A stretch of DNA of 56,447 nt, from positions 1 through 56,447 of IMG/VR virus record IMGVR_UViG_3300023181_000034. The stretch is one strand, 5' to 3'. The notes under the pieces are model-generated. The model worked only from the letters and a program-made list of their open reading frames with translations. It searched no databases and had not been told where the DNA came from. This document shows positions 15,755 to 24,375 of this stretch, piece after piece; position 1 is the first letter of the stretch; the number at the start of each line of letters is the position of its first letter. Made by a program: the position numbers and the translations under genes. The stretch is from a virus.

Positions 15755-15784
15755 TTGAATACCAATTAAAAGTTAGTATATTGC
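15755..15784 (+). promoter_or_regulatory. Operator-promoter (copy 5), weak palindrome
   Basis: TTG (15755-15757) lies 19 bases from TATATTGC (15777-15784). The palindrome is degenerate (ATAATTGAAT), but the -7 element and spacing match the other copies, and the transcript begins with a kissing-loop leader. Confidence 0.65.
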
Positions 15785-15790
15785 ATTATA

Positions 15791-15889
15791 TTAACGAAGC
15801 GGAATTTCGTTAGGCATATTAAAGAACTTTAGAGGCTATTTGAACATGGTTGCAGGATTCCGCCCTGATCCGGTTTAAGTAGCTTTTTT
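15791..15889 (+). promoter_or_regulatory. Structured kissing-loop leader RNA, locus L5
   Basis: Hairpin 1 is TAACGAA (15792-15798)/TTCGTTA (15806-15812) with the 7-base loop GCGGAAT. That loop is the exact complement of ATTCCGC (15857-15863), which lies inside hairpin 2 (AGGCTATTTGAA 15833-15844 with TTTAAGTAGCTT 15874-15885, some G-U). The conserved linker AAAGAACTTTA is at 15821-15831. The same architecture recurs at four other loci with different paired sequences. The 3' stem ends 20 bases before the start codon, so translation control is plausible. Confidence 0.7.
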
Positions 15890-15904
15890 AATTGGATAGG
15901 AATT

Positions 15905-16465
15905 ATGAAATTGGAATTACGCCACTTAGCGCCCTACTTGCCTTATAAACTTAAAGGTAGATTTAAATTAAAGGATGTGGTTAACACATATAAAGACGAA
16001 GTAAGAGAAAAAGAGTTGAACACTGATAGTGCAACTTTTTTCTTGCTTTATTGTAAACCGATACTAAGACCTTTATCAGATATGATTATTGATATTACTT
16101 CGAATGGTAAGACAGTAGTTCCAATGATTGAAATACTTAAAATAAGTGAGCCATATTCCGCATTTACTTTGGATGATATAGATCGATTAAGACTAAAAAT
16201 TACACATGAGCATTACAGCACTTCAATTGGTGAAACTGATACTTATACCGCTGAATATGTAATAAAAACTGGAAATATGGGTGATCTTACTCATCATTTT
16301 CAATACTGGGAGCAATTACAAAGATTTTCAAAACGTGACGTTACTAGAGACGTAACGCTTGGTACCGCAAGGCAGCTAGAAATGTTCCAAAAACTATTTG
16401 AATACCATTTTGATGTTTTCGGACTGATTGAACAAGGATTAGCTATTGATATAAACATAATGTAA
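15905..16465 (+). CDS. Hypothetical protein behind leader L5, 186 aa
   Basis: The N-terminus (MKLELRHLAPYLPYKLKG) and the C-terminus (HFDVFGLIEQGLAIDIN) match the ends of the 130-aa protein at 47652 (MKLELKHLAPYLPYGL; HFDVFGLIHAGLAIDIN), so the two are paralogs with different middles. This family is frequent in phages of Bacteroidota and has no known function. Here it stands alone behind its own promoter and structured leader. Confidence 0.8.
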   Translation: MKLELRHLAPYLPYKLKGRFKLKDVVNTYKDEVREKELNTDSATFFLLYCKPILRPLSDMIIDITSNGKTVVPMIEILKISEPYSAFTLDDIDRLRLKITHEHYSTSIGETDTYTAEYVIKTGNMGDLTHHFQYWEQLQRFSKRDVTRDVTLGTARQLEMFQKLFEYHFDVFGLIEQGLAIDINIM

Positions 16466-16475
16466 CAGGAATATT

Positions 16476-16712
16476 ATGGAACCAATAGGTAAATATATTG
16501 AAGGCACTGATATGGAACAATTCGAGCATGTACCTCAGATAAGTGTTTACAATAATAATTATTACAAAGGATTCGATAATGATGTGTTATTCGCTCATTC
16601 TGACGATGACAATACAACCGAATGGTATTTAGTGAATAAAGGAGGCGGGCTTAAATTTATTAAGATTGGTCTATCTTTTTGTGACAAAGAGGAATTATGT
16701 TTAATAGATTAA
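16476..16712 (+). CDS. Hypothetical acidic protein, 78 aa
   Basis: An unrecognised protein, acidic and aromatic-rich in the middle (VYNNNYYKGFDND), probably beta-structured. It lies 10 bases behind the previous gene and so is in the same transcript. Confidence 0.65.
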   Translation: MEPIGKYIEGTDMEQFEHVPQISVYNNNYYKGFDNDVLFAHSDDDNTTEWYLVNKGGGLKFIKIGLSFCDKEELCLID

Positions 16713-16778
16713 ATCATACCCCCTATAACGTGCCGCCCTGTAAAGGCAGCATTTTGTGGTACAAAGCAAATAAGAATC

Positions 16779-17180
16779 ATGGGTTACGAAGTAAGAAGTA
16801 GAGATTTAAAAGGCATTTCAAATAGCGGAATGTACGCACAAGAATCATATAAGGACTATAAAAAGTACATTATATCAAAGGATTCCACTATGTACGGCTA
16901 TCTATTAATTAAAACGAAACAAGTAAAACAAGGATTCGTTGTTAAATTTAGATTTCATACACGTGGTATTTGGTATTGGAAACCTGACCTTAGATTCCGT
17001 TGGAAGTGGGAAGGTATAATGATTAACTGGCTATGCTTCTTTATCCATATCGAACCTATTTTCACTGATGTAACCGATAAGGTTGTTGGCGACCATTTAG
17101 GTGAACTAGAGGGTAATTCTTTAGTAGGTAAAACCATAAAACAAAGCAGATTTAATTTCAAAACTAAAATAGTAAACTAA
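16779..17180 (+). CDS. Hypothetical protein, 133 aa
   Basis: Unrecognised and basic, with a Trp-rich stretch (GIWYWKPDLRFRWKWEG), possibly membrane-associated in the middle (WLCFFIH). It overlaps the next gene by one base (TAATG). Confidence 0.65.
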   Translation: MGYEVRSRDLKGISNSGMYAQESYKDYKKYIISKDSTMYGYLLIKTKQVKQGFVVKFRFHTRGIWYWKPDLRFRWKWEGIMINWLCFFIHIEPIFTDVTDKVVGDHLGELEGNSLVGKTIKQSRFNFKTKIVN

Positions 17181-17422
17181 TGAATATACCAACCCAACAA
17201 GAAGTAGAAGAAGCCGCAGAACAGGTGGGAACCAATCGTTTCAGTAAGATAAACGGGAACACGCATCGGGACTTAGCTAATGAAGAACATTACTTCTTTG
17301 AAGGACATAAGGAAGGAGCTAATTGGGCGCTTCAACAACTCGAACCGCTTATCACTGAGTTAGGAATGGAAAATGTGAGGTTGAGGAAGGCGTTGGAAGC
17401 ACGGGATGTGGAAGGAAATTAG
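17180..17422 (+). CDS. Hypothetical protein, 80 aa
   Basis: The C-terminal half (EGANWALQQLEPLITELGMEN) is a helical coiled-coil-like segment of a type often seen in small phage proteins. No function is known. It is coupled to the preceding gene. Confidence 0.65.
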   Translation: MNIPTQQEVEEAAEQVGTNRFSKINGNTHRDLANEEHYFFEGHKEGANWALQQLEPLITELGMENVRLRKALEARDVEGN

Positions 17423-17434
17423 TATATTTAGGGT

Positions 17435-17617
17435 ATGGAAATGACGAAGATAAAAGGAATAGAAACCAAAGAAGACATAGATAAGCTTTTATCTAAAATA
17501 AAAGATTTGTTAGAACACGGATTGAGTGTTAATAAGAAAATCACCTTATCTATTGATAAACCAAGTCAAGATGTTTTTGACGGTTATAAGCCGACAACAA
17601 TTACTATAACTGTATAA
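17435..17617 (+). CDS. Hypothetical protein, 60 aa
   Basis: A short, helical then beta protein with no recognised motif. The ATG at 17435 lies 12 bases behind the previous stop. The real start could be the Met three codons in. Confidence 0.55.
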   Translation: MEMTKIKGIETKEDIDKLLSKIKDLLEHGLSVNKKITLSIDKPSQDVFDGYKPTTITITV

Positions 17618-17671
17618 CGCACTTGCAGCCCTCACTGGGCAAGAGTTGGAATTTAAAGAAAACGCATAGTT

Positions 17672-18277
17672 ATGAAACGAGAGATACCAAAATTAGGAAC
17701 AACCAAGAAAAGTGAAGCAGATTATTCTAAGTTTGCTAAAATGAGCGAACCATCAGAAGAAATGAAAGCAAAAACTAAGCTAATTACGGATAGCATGTTC
17801 GAAGGTATAACCTCTAATTTTAACGCATTTAACGAAGAACTAGATTCTGAATTTTTTAGGGTTGTTAGGGAATTAGATTTACCATTAGATAGAGACGCGA
17901 TCAAAGCTGCTGGAGTTGTAATTGAGAGAGGTGAAACTCAGATATTCATGGAAGACAGACCGACTCCTTATTCATCAATGGACCAAACAGCAGTAATCAC
18001 ACGATACGGTAAGCCTATTTCTCGAGTTATTAAGATGACCGATAGTCGTATTGATTCAAATTGCTTAAGTCCAACACTCAAAGATTCACTTATCAAAGGA
18101 GGCGCCTTATGTGAGGTATTAGATGATTTAAAACGCATGACCTCCGATGCTACCAAAACATTACAGCAATTGTTAGATGAACCTAAACAACCCGATCATA
18201 ATTGCACAGAAATTGAAGTAGATCCAAAGAATCATAAAATTAACAGAGTTGTTTGCTTAGGTATAGAATATAAGTAA
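17672..18277 (+). CDS. Hypothetical protein, 201 aa
   Basis: I do not recognise it. It is acidic, helical in the first half and ends with a short beta segment (NHKINRVVCLGIEYK). It is the last gene of the rightward accessory block before a bidirectional terminator. Confidence 0.7.
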   Translation: MKREIPKLGTTKKSEADYSKFAKMSEPSEEMKAKTKLITDSMFEGITSNFNAFNEELDSEFFRVVRELDLPLDRDAIKAAGVVIERGETQIFMEDRPTPYSSMDQTAVITRYGKPISRVIKMTDSRIDSNCLSPTLKDSLIKGGALCEVLDDLKRMTSDATKTLQQLLDEPKQPDHNCTEIEVDPKNHKINRVVCLGIEYK

Positions 18278-18299
18278 CTACCTCCTGCACTTACGACCT

Positions 18300-18325
18300 A
18301 GCCTTCCATAACCGGAGGGCTTTTT
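18300..18325 (+). terminator. Rho-independent terminator between convergent genes
   Basis: AGCCTTCC (18300-18307) pairs with GGAGGGCT (18314-18321) with one G-U, followed by TTTTT. It ends the rightward transcript and, read the other way, falls at the 3' end of the leftward gene whose stop is at 18324. Confidence 0.75.
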
Positions 18326-18524
18326 ACATTTCATAATCCTCTATAAGCTCACCGATCTGAGCAACCAAATCCAAGTCAGCAACACCGGTTACCAATCCCC
18401 AGGTAACGCCTAAATCATTTAAGAAAGGCTGGATTACTATATCTAAGTCAGGACCAACAACACCAAAGGTTTCGTCCTCATTGTCCGTCACGCTGTAAAC
18501 AGCATCATCTATTGTTATTTTCAT
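18324..18524 (-). CDS. Very acidic small protein, 66 aa
   Basis: About 15 Asp/Glu against a single Lys and no Arg give a strongly negative protein with no recognised motif. It is the second gene of a two-gene leftward unit embedded in the rightward late region, and its start overlaps the end of the previous gene. Highly acidic small phage proteins are sometimes DNA mimics that block host nucleases, but nothing specific shows that here. Confidence 0.6.
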   Translation of the reverse strand: MKITIDDAVYSVTDNEDETFGVVGPDLDIVIQPFLNDLGVTWGLVTGVADLDLVAQIGELIEDYEM

Positions 18525-18735
18525 ATTCTTCTATTCTATCTGAAATTGCATCCATATCATCGGCATCCATAAGCTCAGGATCTTGCAGCAACACTACCCA
18601 TTTGTTATTACGTAAGCAAATCTGCCCCCAGTAATGATTATCAATATAGATATGGTAATACCCACCCATAAGTTTAGATAGCACAACTGTTTTGTCATGA
18701 TCACCGAAAGCCGCTAGGAAAGTAATGTCTGGCAT
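18505..18735 (-). CDS. Small acidic protein, 76 aa
   Basis: The first gene of a leftward pair, unrecognised. The middle is aromatic (GGYYHIYIDNHYWGQ), and the end is acidic (DADDMDAISDRIEEYE). It lies opposite to the late transcript and is closed off by a shared terminator, the usual arrangement of a moron (independently expressed accessory gene). Confidence 0.6.
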   Translation of the reverse strand: MPDITFLAAFGDHDKTVVLSKLMGGYYHIYIDNHYWGQICLRNNKWVVLLQDPELMDADDMDAISDRIEEYENNNR

Positions 18736-18894
18736 AGGTATGTAACAGCGTTTGTGTCGGTTTGTTTACTTACGATGCGTAGTAAGCTAACCTGTTTCGG
18801 TGGGCGTTATGCGCGAGGTAATTTCGTATCAAAGCGAGGTGTAGCACGAGTAATTAACGGATGCAACTCAGCTAAAAAACCAAAACGAAATTAT

Positions 18895-19566
18895 ATGTCA
18901 CTTAAAATTAAGATTGCAGCACGACTGAAAGCAAAAGCAGCAGGAGTGAATCTATCTCAAAAGCGTATTGATGCTATTGTAGCAAAAGCAGAAAAGGGAT
19001 TAACGGACGAATCGGACGACACCGCTATTGATGCTAATTTGGATGCTATTAATGATCTGACTCCGTTTACGGAAATCGCATCATTTGATGATCACCAAAG
19101 AGCAAAAGCAACCAAAGACGCAGCAGAGAAAGAAGCTGCAAGACTAAAGGCCATTGAAGAAGGTAAAACTATCGAACCAGAGTTGCCAGCCGATACGCCA
19201 GAATGGATGAAAGTATTCATGAAGCAACAAGCTGACACTAACAAAGCTCTGCAAGATCAGATTGCCAAATTCGGTCAAAAAGAAGTGGCAACAACCCGTA
19301 GGGAACAATTCATTAAGTCAATGGAAGGAACTTCCAAAGAATACCAAGCGAGAGAGTTAAAGAAATTTGATAGGATCAGTTTCAAAGATGATGCAGATTT
19401 TACTTCATTCATTGATGATACCAAAGACGATCACGCAACTGCTATTCAGGAAGAAGCTAATTCAGGACTTGGTGGAGATAAACCAGCGGGTGGTGCAGGT
19501 GGTAACGCCACAAAACAAAAGGTAGCATCCAAGGAAGAGCTTGATGCAATCATGAACTCAATTTAA
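18895..19566 (+). CDS. Probable head scaffolding protein, 223 aa
   Basis: I use the ATG at 18895 (MSLKIKIAARLKAKAAG); upstream in-frame codons have no protein-like composition. It is Lys/Glu/Ala-rich and helical, with charged coiled-coil segments, a Gly-rich linker near the end and a short helical C-terminal tail (KEELDAIMNSI), the layout of scaffolding proteins that guide procapsid assembly. It lies directly before the capsid genes. Confidence 0.65.
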   Translation: MSLKIKIAARLKAKAAGVNLSQKRIDAIVAKAEKGLTDESDDTAIDANLDAINDLTPFTEIASFDDHQRAKATKDAAEKEAARLKAIEEGKTIEPELPADTPEWMKVFMKQQADTNKALQDQIAKFGQKEVATTRREQFIKSMEGTSKEYQARELKKFDRISFKDDADFTSFIDDTKDDHATAIQEEANSGLGGDKPAGGAGGNATKQKVASKEELDAIMNSI

Positions 19567-19579
19567 ACTAAAAACAACT

Positions 19580-19975
19580 ATGTACGCAGATTTAAGCAAT
19601 GCACTCGTAACGGTTGACACATCGAAAGACAGTGTTATTATCGTTGACAGGTTCGCAACAGTGAGGGGAGGCCGTACGCTTGATGTTACAGGATTTACAC
19701 CTGATGTTATTTACGCTGGTCATCCGATCATTGTAGAGACAGCAACAGGTGTTCATAAGCCTCTACCATTGAACGGAGGTGCAACCGCTTACGGAACCCT
19801 ACCAGCAGGACATACCTATACAGGTGTTCTTAATGGTTCAATATTAAAAACTAAGCCTTTCGCTGGTATTCTAACGCAAGGAACTATTAACCCAACAGCA
19901 GCCTACTATGACTTTGCTACAATTGCAGCAGCGTTCAAAGCAGCAGTGCCGTTAATTGATCAGAGGGCCGATTAA
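19580..19975 (+). CDS. Probable capsid decoration protein, 131 aa
   Basis: A beta-rich protein with many Thr/Gly (GATAYGTLPAGHTYTGVL) placed between scaffold and major capsid, where many phages encode the small protein that stabilises the expanded head. The assignment rests on position and composition. The stop lies two bases before the capsid start. Confidence 0.6.
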   Translation: MYADLSNALVTVDTSKDSVIIVDRFATVRGGRTLDVTGFTPDVIYAGHPIIVETATGVHKPLPLNGGATAYGTLPAGHTYTGVLNGSILKTKPFAGILTQGTINPTAAYYDFATIAAAFKAAVPLIDQRAD

Positions 19976-19977
19976 TC

Positions 19978-21066
19978 ATGGATTATAAAAAGTATATACA
20001 AGACGGAGGCCAGTTAAATGGCGTAATCCAGAGAACAATCGAAACCATCAATGGTACCGATGCGACTCCAACACAATACTACCATTTGAGAATGCTTAAA
20101 AAAGTGTTATCAATCAGTGGGAATTGGGAAAGTATCACCACTGCATATAGCCAGATAATGGCTCATGTTGTAGCGATGAACTCAGATCTTCCATTAGGTA
20201 AGATGGATAGTTTATCTATTGCAAGCGGTAAAATTCCTAAAATGGGTTTACAGTATGCATTAGACGAGCAGCAACTGACCGACATTGATTACATGATCCA
20301 GACAGGTGTTGTCGGAGCAAAGATTTCAGCTTTATTGTTAGCTCATGCTACTAAATTATTGAAAGCTGTTCCTGAAAGAAACGAAGAGATTTTCCTAAAA
20401 GGATTGTCAACTGGTTTCGCTATCGTTAATGACGATGAAAACACTGGAACTGGTATTCGTTTAGACTACGGCTACCTTTCGGCTAACAAATTCGGTGTAA
20501 CTACTCTATGGAGTAACGTAGCATCTAAACCGTTTGATGATATTCAACGTGTGCTTGATAAAGCGGCATTGGATGGTAATACCATCACAAATGTAATGTT
20601 GGATAGAACTGCATTTAACAACATGGCTAAGACTACTCAAGCTAAAGAGTTGTTTGCATTTAACCAGGGCTTTGTTGGTGCTAACATTCCAACTCCATCA
20701 TTGACTCAATTAAACGGATTCACTTCAGATCGTTACGGATTCACTTTCGAAATTATCACTAAGTCATTCCGTTATGAGAAAAATGGACAACAAACAGTTG
20801 TGACTCCATGGGCTTCAGGTGCAGTTGTATTCTTAACTCAAGAGGAAGTTGGAACATTGACTTACGCTCCATTGGCTGAGTCTAATCCGGCTCATCAAGT
20901 GGCGGGTGTTACTTACAATTTAGTTGACGACTATATGTTGTTCTCTAAATGGGGCCAGAACAAGCCATATCTAGCTGAATTCTCATCTATCCAATCAAGA
21001 GTAGCACCAATCATCAACAACGGTGATCAAATCTACTTATTGGATTCAACAACAGTTCAAGCGTAA
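19978..21066 (+). CDS. Major capsid protein, 362 aa
   Basis: Its size, position after scaffold and decoration genes, and pattern fit phage capsid proteins of the HK97 fold, E-like group: an N-terminal helical arm, a central AKISALLLAHATKLLKAV helix (spine-like), and a C-terminal beta-rich part. Codon use is smoother than in neighbouring accessory genes, as expected for an abundant protein. It overlaps the next gene by one base. Confidence 0.85.
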   Translation: MDYKKYIQDGGQLNGVIQRTIETINGTDATPTQYYHLRMLKKVLSISGNWESITTAYSQIMAHVVAMNSDLPLGKMDSLSIASGKIPKMGLQYALDEQQLTDIDYMIQTGVVGAKISALLLAHATKLLKAVPERNEEIFLKGLSTGFAIVNDDENTGTGIRLDYGYLSANKFGVTTLWSNVASKPFDDIQRVLDKAALDGNTITNVMLDRTAFNNMAKTTQAKELFAFNQGFVGANIPTPSLTQLNGFTSDRYGFTFEIITKSFRYEKNGQQTVVTPWASGAVVFLTQEEVGTLTYAPLAESNPAHQVAGVTYNLVDDYMLFSKWGQNKPYLAEFSSIQSRVAPIINNGDQIYLLDSTTVQA

Positions 21067-21395
21067 TGGAAAATTTCAATAAAAATTCACTAAAAGCAGC
21101 CGTTGCAAAATACGGCTCGCTTGTTTCAGACGGGAAGTCTGAGGTGGAGATTAAAGAATTATTAACGGCTGATGAGAAAGGTTATTATGCAGAACAGGTT
21201 GATTTGATCTATGATGCAATGATAGCCTCCCCAGAAGATAAGGATAAAGTGGTTTACAAAGTAGTCGAAGGTTTTTCGTTCCGTGATAAGGATGATTTTA
21301 CTAAAGAATATAATGCTGAATCGGATCTGAGTCATTTGGAACAAGATCGTATTGATCACCTTATCAGTATTGGATACGTACATATCGCAGACTAG
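21066..21395 (+). CDS. Head-associated protein, 109 aa
   Basis: An acidic helical protein, coupled to the capsid gene (TAATG). Proteins of this size between capsid and connectors often have a winged-helix or Ig-like role at the head, but no motif is clear here. Confidence 0.6.
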   Translation: MENFNKNSLKAAVAKYGSLVSDGKSEVEIKELLTADEKGYYAEQVDLIYDAMIASPEDKDKVVYKVVEGFSFRDKDDFTKEYNAESDLSHLEQDRIDHLISIGYVHIAD

Positions 21396-21397
21396 CC

Positions 21398-21715
21398 ATG
21401 ACCATAAAAGAAGCCCTTACCACCAAAGTTGCACCTCTATCCATTAGTGATGCAGCACTTGACTTAGCTTTACTTGAAGCTGGACTGGACGGTTCGTCCG
21501 ACTATAGCCCGAGCACGGATGGTAAAGCAGTTGATATGGTATGGGCGGGGCTTCTTTTAACTACTATTCAGGTAGTGGAAGTAAAAGAGGATGATGTGTC
21601 GATAAAATACGCAACGAATTTACGAGGCATATACAGCATGCTCATGCTACGTTGGGGCTTACCTGATCCGTTTGCTATTGCTAAACCGACTGTAACACAA
21701 AAACTGTTTTGGTAG
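21398..21715 (+). CDS. Head-tail adaptor-like protein, 105 aa
   Basis: A helical protein of the size and position of the HK97 gp6/SPP1 gp15-type adaptor that docks on the portal. The sequence motifs (YSMLMLRWGLPDP) resemble a family common in phages of Bacteroidota. Assigned mainly from order: capsid, adaptor, stopper, completion protein, terminator, tube. Confidence 0.65.
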   Translation: MTIKEALTTKVAPLSISDAALDLALLEAGLDGSSDYSPSTDGKAVDMVWAGLLLTTIQVVEVKEDDVSIKYATNLRGIYSMLMLRWGLPDPFAIAKPTVTQKLFW

Positions 21716-21717
21716 CC

Positions 21718-22041
21718 ATGGTACGCAAACACACCCTAACATTTACTTTACCCGGTACGGGTGGTGGTGAAGATCCCGTAACAGGGTTGCCACTTCCAGA
21801 AGTTCCAGGCGAGTCCGTACAAGTTTCTTGCAGATTCCACCAAAACAGCACTAAGGTGTTGAAAAATGAGGACAGCACAGAATCATTGCAAGTAGGACGT
21901 ATTAGGGTGGCTATTGGATCAGTAATGCCGAAGATGTGGCAGACGGTAGTTGTGAGTGAGGGAGATATAGTGCATTTCAGCGGACCAGTTAGGTACGTAG
22001 ACAGAACAGGAACATTGCTAAGTTGGAGGATTGACGTATGA
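21718..22041 (+). CDS. Head closure (stopper)-like protein, 107 aa
   Basis: Beta-rich with a Gly/Pro-rich loop (PGTGGGEDPVTGLPLP), as in SPP1 gp16-type stoppers. I start at the ATG at 21718; an in-frame TTG at 21709 lies inside the previous gene. It overlaps the next gene by ATGA. Confidence 0.65.
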   Translation: MVRKHTLTFTLPGTGGGEDPVTGLPLPEVPGESVQVSCRFHQNSTKVLKNEDSTESLQVGRIRVAIGSVMPKMWQTVVVSEGDIVHFSGPVRYVDRTGTLLSWRIDV

Positions 22042-22484
22042 TAACGATAACTGCAGACTTTGATATAGCGCAAATCGAGGCTTACATCAACGGTGAAGAA
22101 GAAGCTTGGTATGATGAGATTGTTGATTCGCTAAGAAAGCTTGGTGAACGCCTTGTTGATAAAGCACGTAGACAGACTAAGCAGGATGGAGGATTCGGTA
22201 ACATTACATGGAACCTACGCTCGTCAATCGGGATGTGTATAGTTGATGAAACCGGACTAATCAGAGAAACCTACTTCCCGCCAATAGGTAAAGGCGAACA
22301 TGGGAATAAAATAGGTAGAGAAATGTCAGAGGCAATAGCATTGTATGGACGGGAAGCGCAAGAGATATGTATGGTTTTCGTAGCTGCTGAGCAGTATGCA
22401 ACTTTCGTACAGGCCAAAGGTAAGGATGTAATTAAACACGTGATTGGGGATAGCCTGGAATCAGAATTAGCTAAAATACTATGA
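22038..22484 (+). CDS. HK97 gp10-like tail completion protein, 148 aa
   Basis: The order, size and pattern (ERLVDKARRQTKQDGGFGN, then NLRSSIGM, then AEQYATFVQAKGKDV) fit the HK97 gp10-like family, where the short SxxSI motif follows a long helix and the protein joins tail to head. Coupled on both sides by ATGA. Confidence 0.75.
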   Translation: MITITADFDIAQIEAYINGEEEAWYDEIVDSLRKLGERLVDKARRQTKQDGGFGNITWNLRSSIGMCIVDETGLIRETYFPPIGKGEHGNKIGREMSEAIALYGREAQEICMVFVAAEQYATFVQAKGKDVIKHVIGDSLESELAKIL

Positions 22485-22897
22485 AAGATTCATTCGATAT
22501 AACTATTGACGTTCGGGGGTTATTGAATGTGTCAGCCATTACTGCTTTACTTGGTGCTGATGGTAAAATCTTCCAAACAGAAAGGCCAACAGGTCGTACT
22601 ACTTTTACTGACATAGTTATCAACGCACTTGGGATCACTAACACCACATTGCAGAAGGGATCAGGAAACGTTAATTGTTACGTTCCAACGGTTACTTCCG
22701 GAAGCGTGAAAGTAGCAGACCAAGCTAAGATGATGTTATTATCAAGGGCAGTGATTGCGCTTATAGATGAACAATACAAGACGACCTTCCAAACGTGGAT
22801 AGAAGACAGCCAAAATATACTGCAAGATACCGATGGGAGTTACTTTGTGAACATACCATTTGAATATCAATCAGTACAAAATTATAAGAATATTTAA
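22481..22897 (+). CDS. Tail terminator-like protein, 138 aa
   Basis: It lies directly before the tail tube gene and has the mixed alpha/beta look of tail terminators, which cap the tail tube. The segment PFEYQSVQN near the end is like the closing strand of the family. A positional assignment. Confidence 0.6.
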   Translation: MKDSFDITIDVRGLLNVSAITALLGADGKIFQTERPTGRTTFTDIVINALGITNTTLQKGSGNVNCYVPTVTSGSVKVADQAKMMLLSRAVIALIDEQYKTTFQTWIEDSQNILQDTDGSYFVNIPFEYQSVQNYKNI

Positions 22898-22927
22898 CCG
22901 CCTTAGGGCATAAAAACAAAATAGATT

Positions 22928-23494
22928 ATGGCAACTTATGTAGTTGGTGGTGTCGAAAAAATTGAGGTTTGTCCAGCCTTTTTTACGGAAGCAGGCGTAA
23001 GCACAGCCGTATGGACGCAGGTAGAGTATATAGCTCCTGACACCGTAGTATACACTAGAAATAGTGACTCAGAAACAGATTTAGTACCGGAGGACAAAGA
23101 CACAGCATTCTTGACGTTTTATACTCCTGGAGAACCTGATACAATCGCATTTGGTATTCTGCAGCAGTATCCTACTATTATGGCAATGTTGTTCAATCAG
23201 GAGTATGTAGCCGCAACATCCAAAACTACGATACTTGCTAAACGTAAAATTGCAAACTTGGGGGTTCGCATAACTACGCGTAGTATGAAAGATTCGAGAA
23301 AACAAACAATTGTTCTGCCGAATGTGAACTTCACAACTACTTTCGTGAATAACCTTTCTAAAACGACCGTTCAACAATTGCTTTTAATAGGTAAGGTTGG
23401 AAGTTTCAAAACTACGACCACCCTATTGGATGCCCTAAGTATCAAAACTTTCATCACCGATGCTGGAGCAGTAATTGATTCAACTACACCATAA
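22928..23494 (+). CDS. Major tail (tube) protein, 188 aa
   Basis: Beta-rich, of the usual size for tail tube proteins, and placed between the terminator and chaperone genes. Segments such as VVYTRNSDSETDLVPED and NLGVRITTRSM fit a beta-sandwich. A small GCCTTAGGGC hairpin lies just upstream of the start. Confidence 0.75.
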   Translation: MATYVVGGVEKIEVCPAFFTEAGVSTAVWTQVEYIAPDTVVYTRNSDSETDLVPEDKDTAFLTFYTPGEPDTIAFGILQQYPTIMAMLFNQEYVAATSKTTILAKRKIANLGVRITTRSMKDSRKQTIVLPNVNFTTTFVNNLSKTTVQQLLLIGKVGSFKTTTTLLDALSIKTFITDAGAVIDSTTP

Positions 23495-23513
23495 CTGAAA
23501 GGAGGTTAGTTCT

Positions 23514-23741
23514 ATGAATAGCATTAAAGTAAAGTTTTTAGAATCGCTTCATGTTGAGCAGAACAGCACAACTTATTTGAAAGGCGCAGAGGTTGAAGTA
23601 CCTCAATACATTGTAGACAGACACGGACCGGAAGGCACAGGACTCTTAGAGTTGTTGCCTGAAGATACAATCCTACCACCTGTTGAAGTTGTAAAGGAAC
23701 CGCTTCAAGTCGATAAGCCAACGAAGAAGAAAGCAAAATAA
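23514..23741 (+). CDS. Small protein behind tail tube, 75 aa
   Basis: A short protein with a conserved-looking N-terminus (IKVKFLESLHVEQNSTTY) and a basic tail (VDKPTKKKAK). An AGGAGG-like stretch (GAAAGGAGG) precedes it, one of the few clear Shine-Dalgarno matches here. Function unknown; a terminator follows. Confidence 0.65.
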   Translation: MNSIKVKFLESLHVEQNSTTYLKGAEVEVPQYIVDRHGPEGTGLLELLPEDTILPPVEVVKEPLQVDKPTKKKAK

Positions 23742-23746
23742 ACCTG

Positions 23747-23773
23747 AAGCCCTAGCAAATCGTTAGGGCTTTC
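23747..23773 (+). terminator. Rho-independent terminator behind tail tube
   Basis: AAGCCCTA (23747-23754) pairs perfectly with TAGGGCTT (23764-23771), followed by T-rich sequence. It probably attenuates transcription so that tube protein outnumbers the chaperone and tape measure. Confidence 0.75.
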
Positions 23774-23799
23774 TTATCAAGCCAATACGGGACTGAATT

Positions 23800-24375
23800 A
23801 TGGAAGACAAACAAGTACTCAAAAATATAGCTAATACGCTGACACAGGCACCGATTCATGAAATGGATCTAGTTGTTAGGTATGTGCCCGAGCCGCATCC
23901 TGTCATTGTTCCAGAGAGAACATTTATGGATAAGTTGTTACGTAGGCCAATACCAGAAGTACCGCCTGTACCTGAACCAGAAAGGGTGAGACATCTTGTG
24001 TTCCATGAAGCAGTTGTCGCTAATCAAATTAGGATTGCAGGTGAAGCCGCTTTGTTGCCTGACACCATATTTCAGGACAATTCATTCAACGTTGGGTTGG
24101 TCAGCGAACATATGCCCCGGATTGTCTACATGATCGCTTGTGCTTTGCAGAATGATCATAAAGAGCCTGCCGCTGAATTGATCACCTTCCTAACCAACAA
24201 CCTAACGGGATCCCAACTACGTGATGCCTTAGTGGCCTCCTTCCAATCGTTAAACATGGAGGCTTTTACCGATTCTATCATCTTAATGAAAGGGACAGTG
24301 AAGATACTGATGCCGGAAGAGATGAGTCCAACAGAAGGGAGCGAGTTGATAGCCTCCCACAACGCAACATCCTAA
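23800..24375 (+). CDS. Tail assembly chaperone, short form (G-like), 191 aa
   Basis: It lies immediately before the tape measure gene, where lambda-type phages encode the G/GT chaperones, and is acidic and helical as expected. A second open frame (-1) overlaps its 3' end and continues to 24533 without a start codon of its own, which suggests a longer frameshifted form. The chaperone coats the tape measure during tail assembly. Confidence 0.75.
   Translation: MEDKQVLKNIANTLTQAPIHEMDLVVRYVPEPHPVIVPERTFMDKLLRRPIPEVPPVPEPERVRHLVFHEAVVANQIRIAGEAALLPDTIFQDNSFNVGLVSEHMPRIVYMIACALQNDHKEPAAELITFLTNNLTGSQLRDALVASFQSLNMEAFTDSIILMKGTVKILMPEEMSPTEGSELIASHNATS

Noticed and set aside
18754-18894. 47-residue N-terminal extension of the scaffold gene
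   Set aside because: The added residues are Cys/Arg/Gly-rich and unlike the helical acidic protein that starts at 18895; the stretch looks like an untranslated leader.
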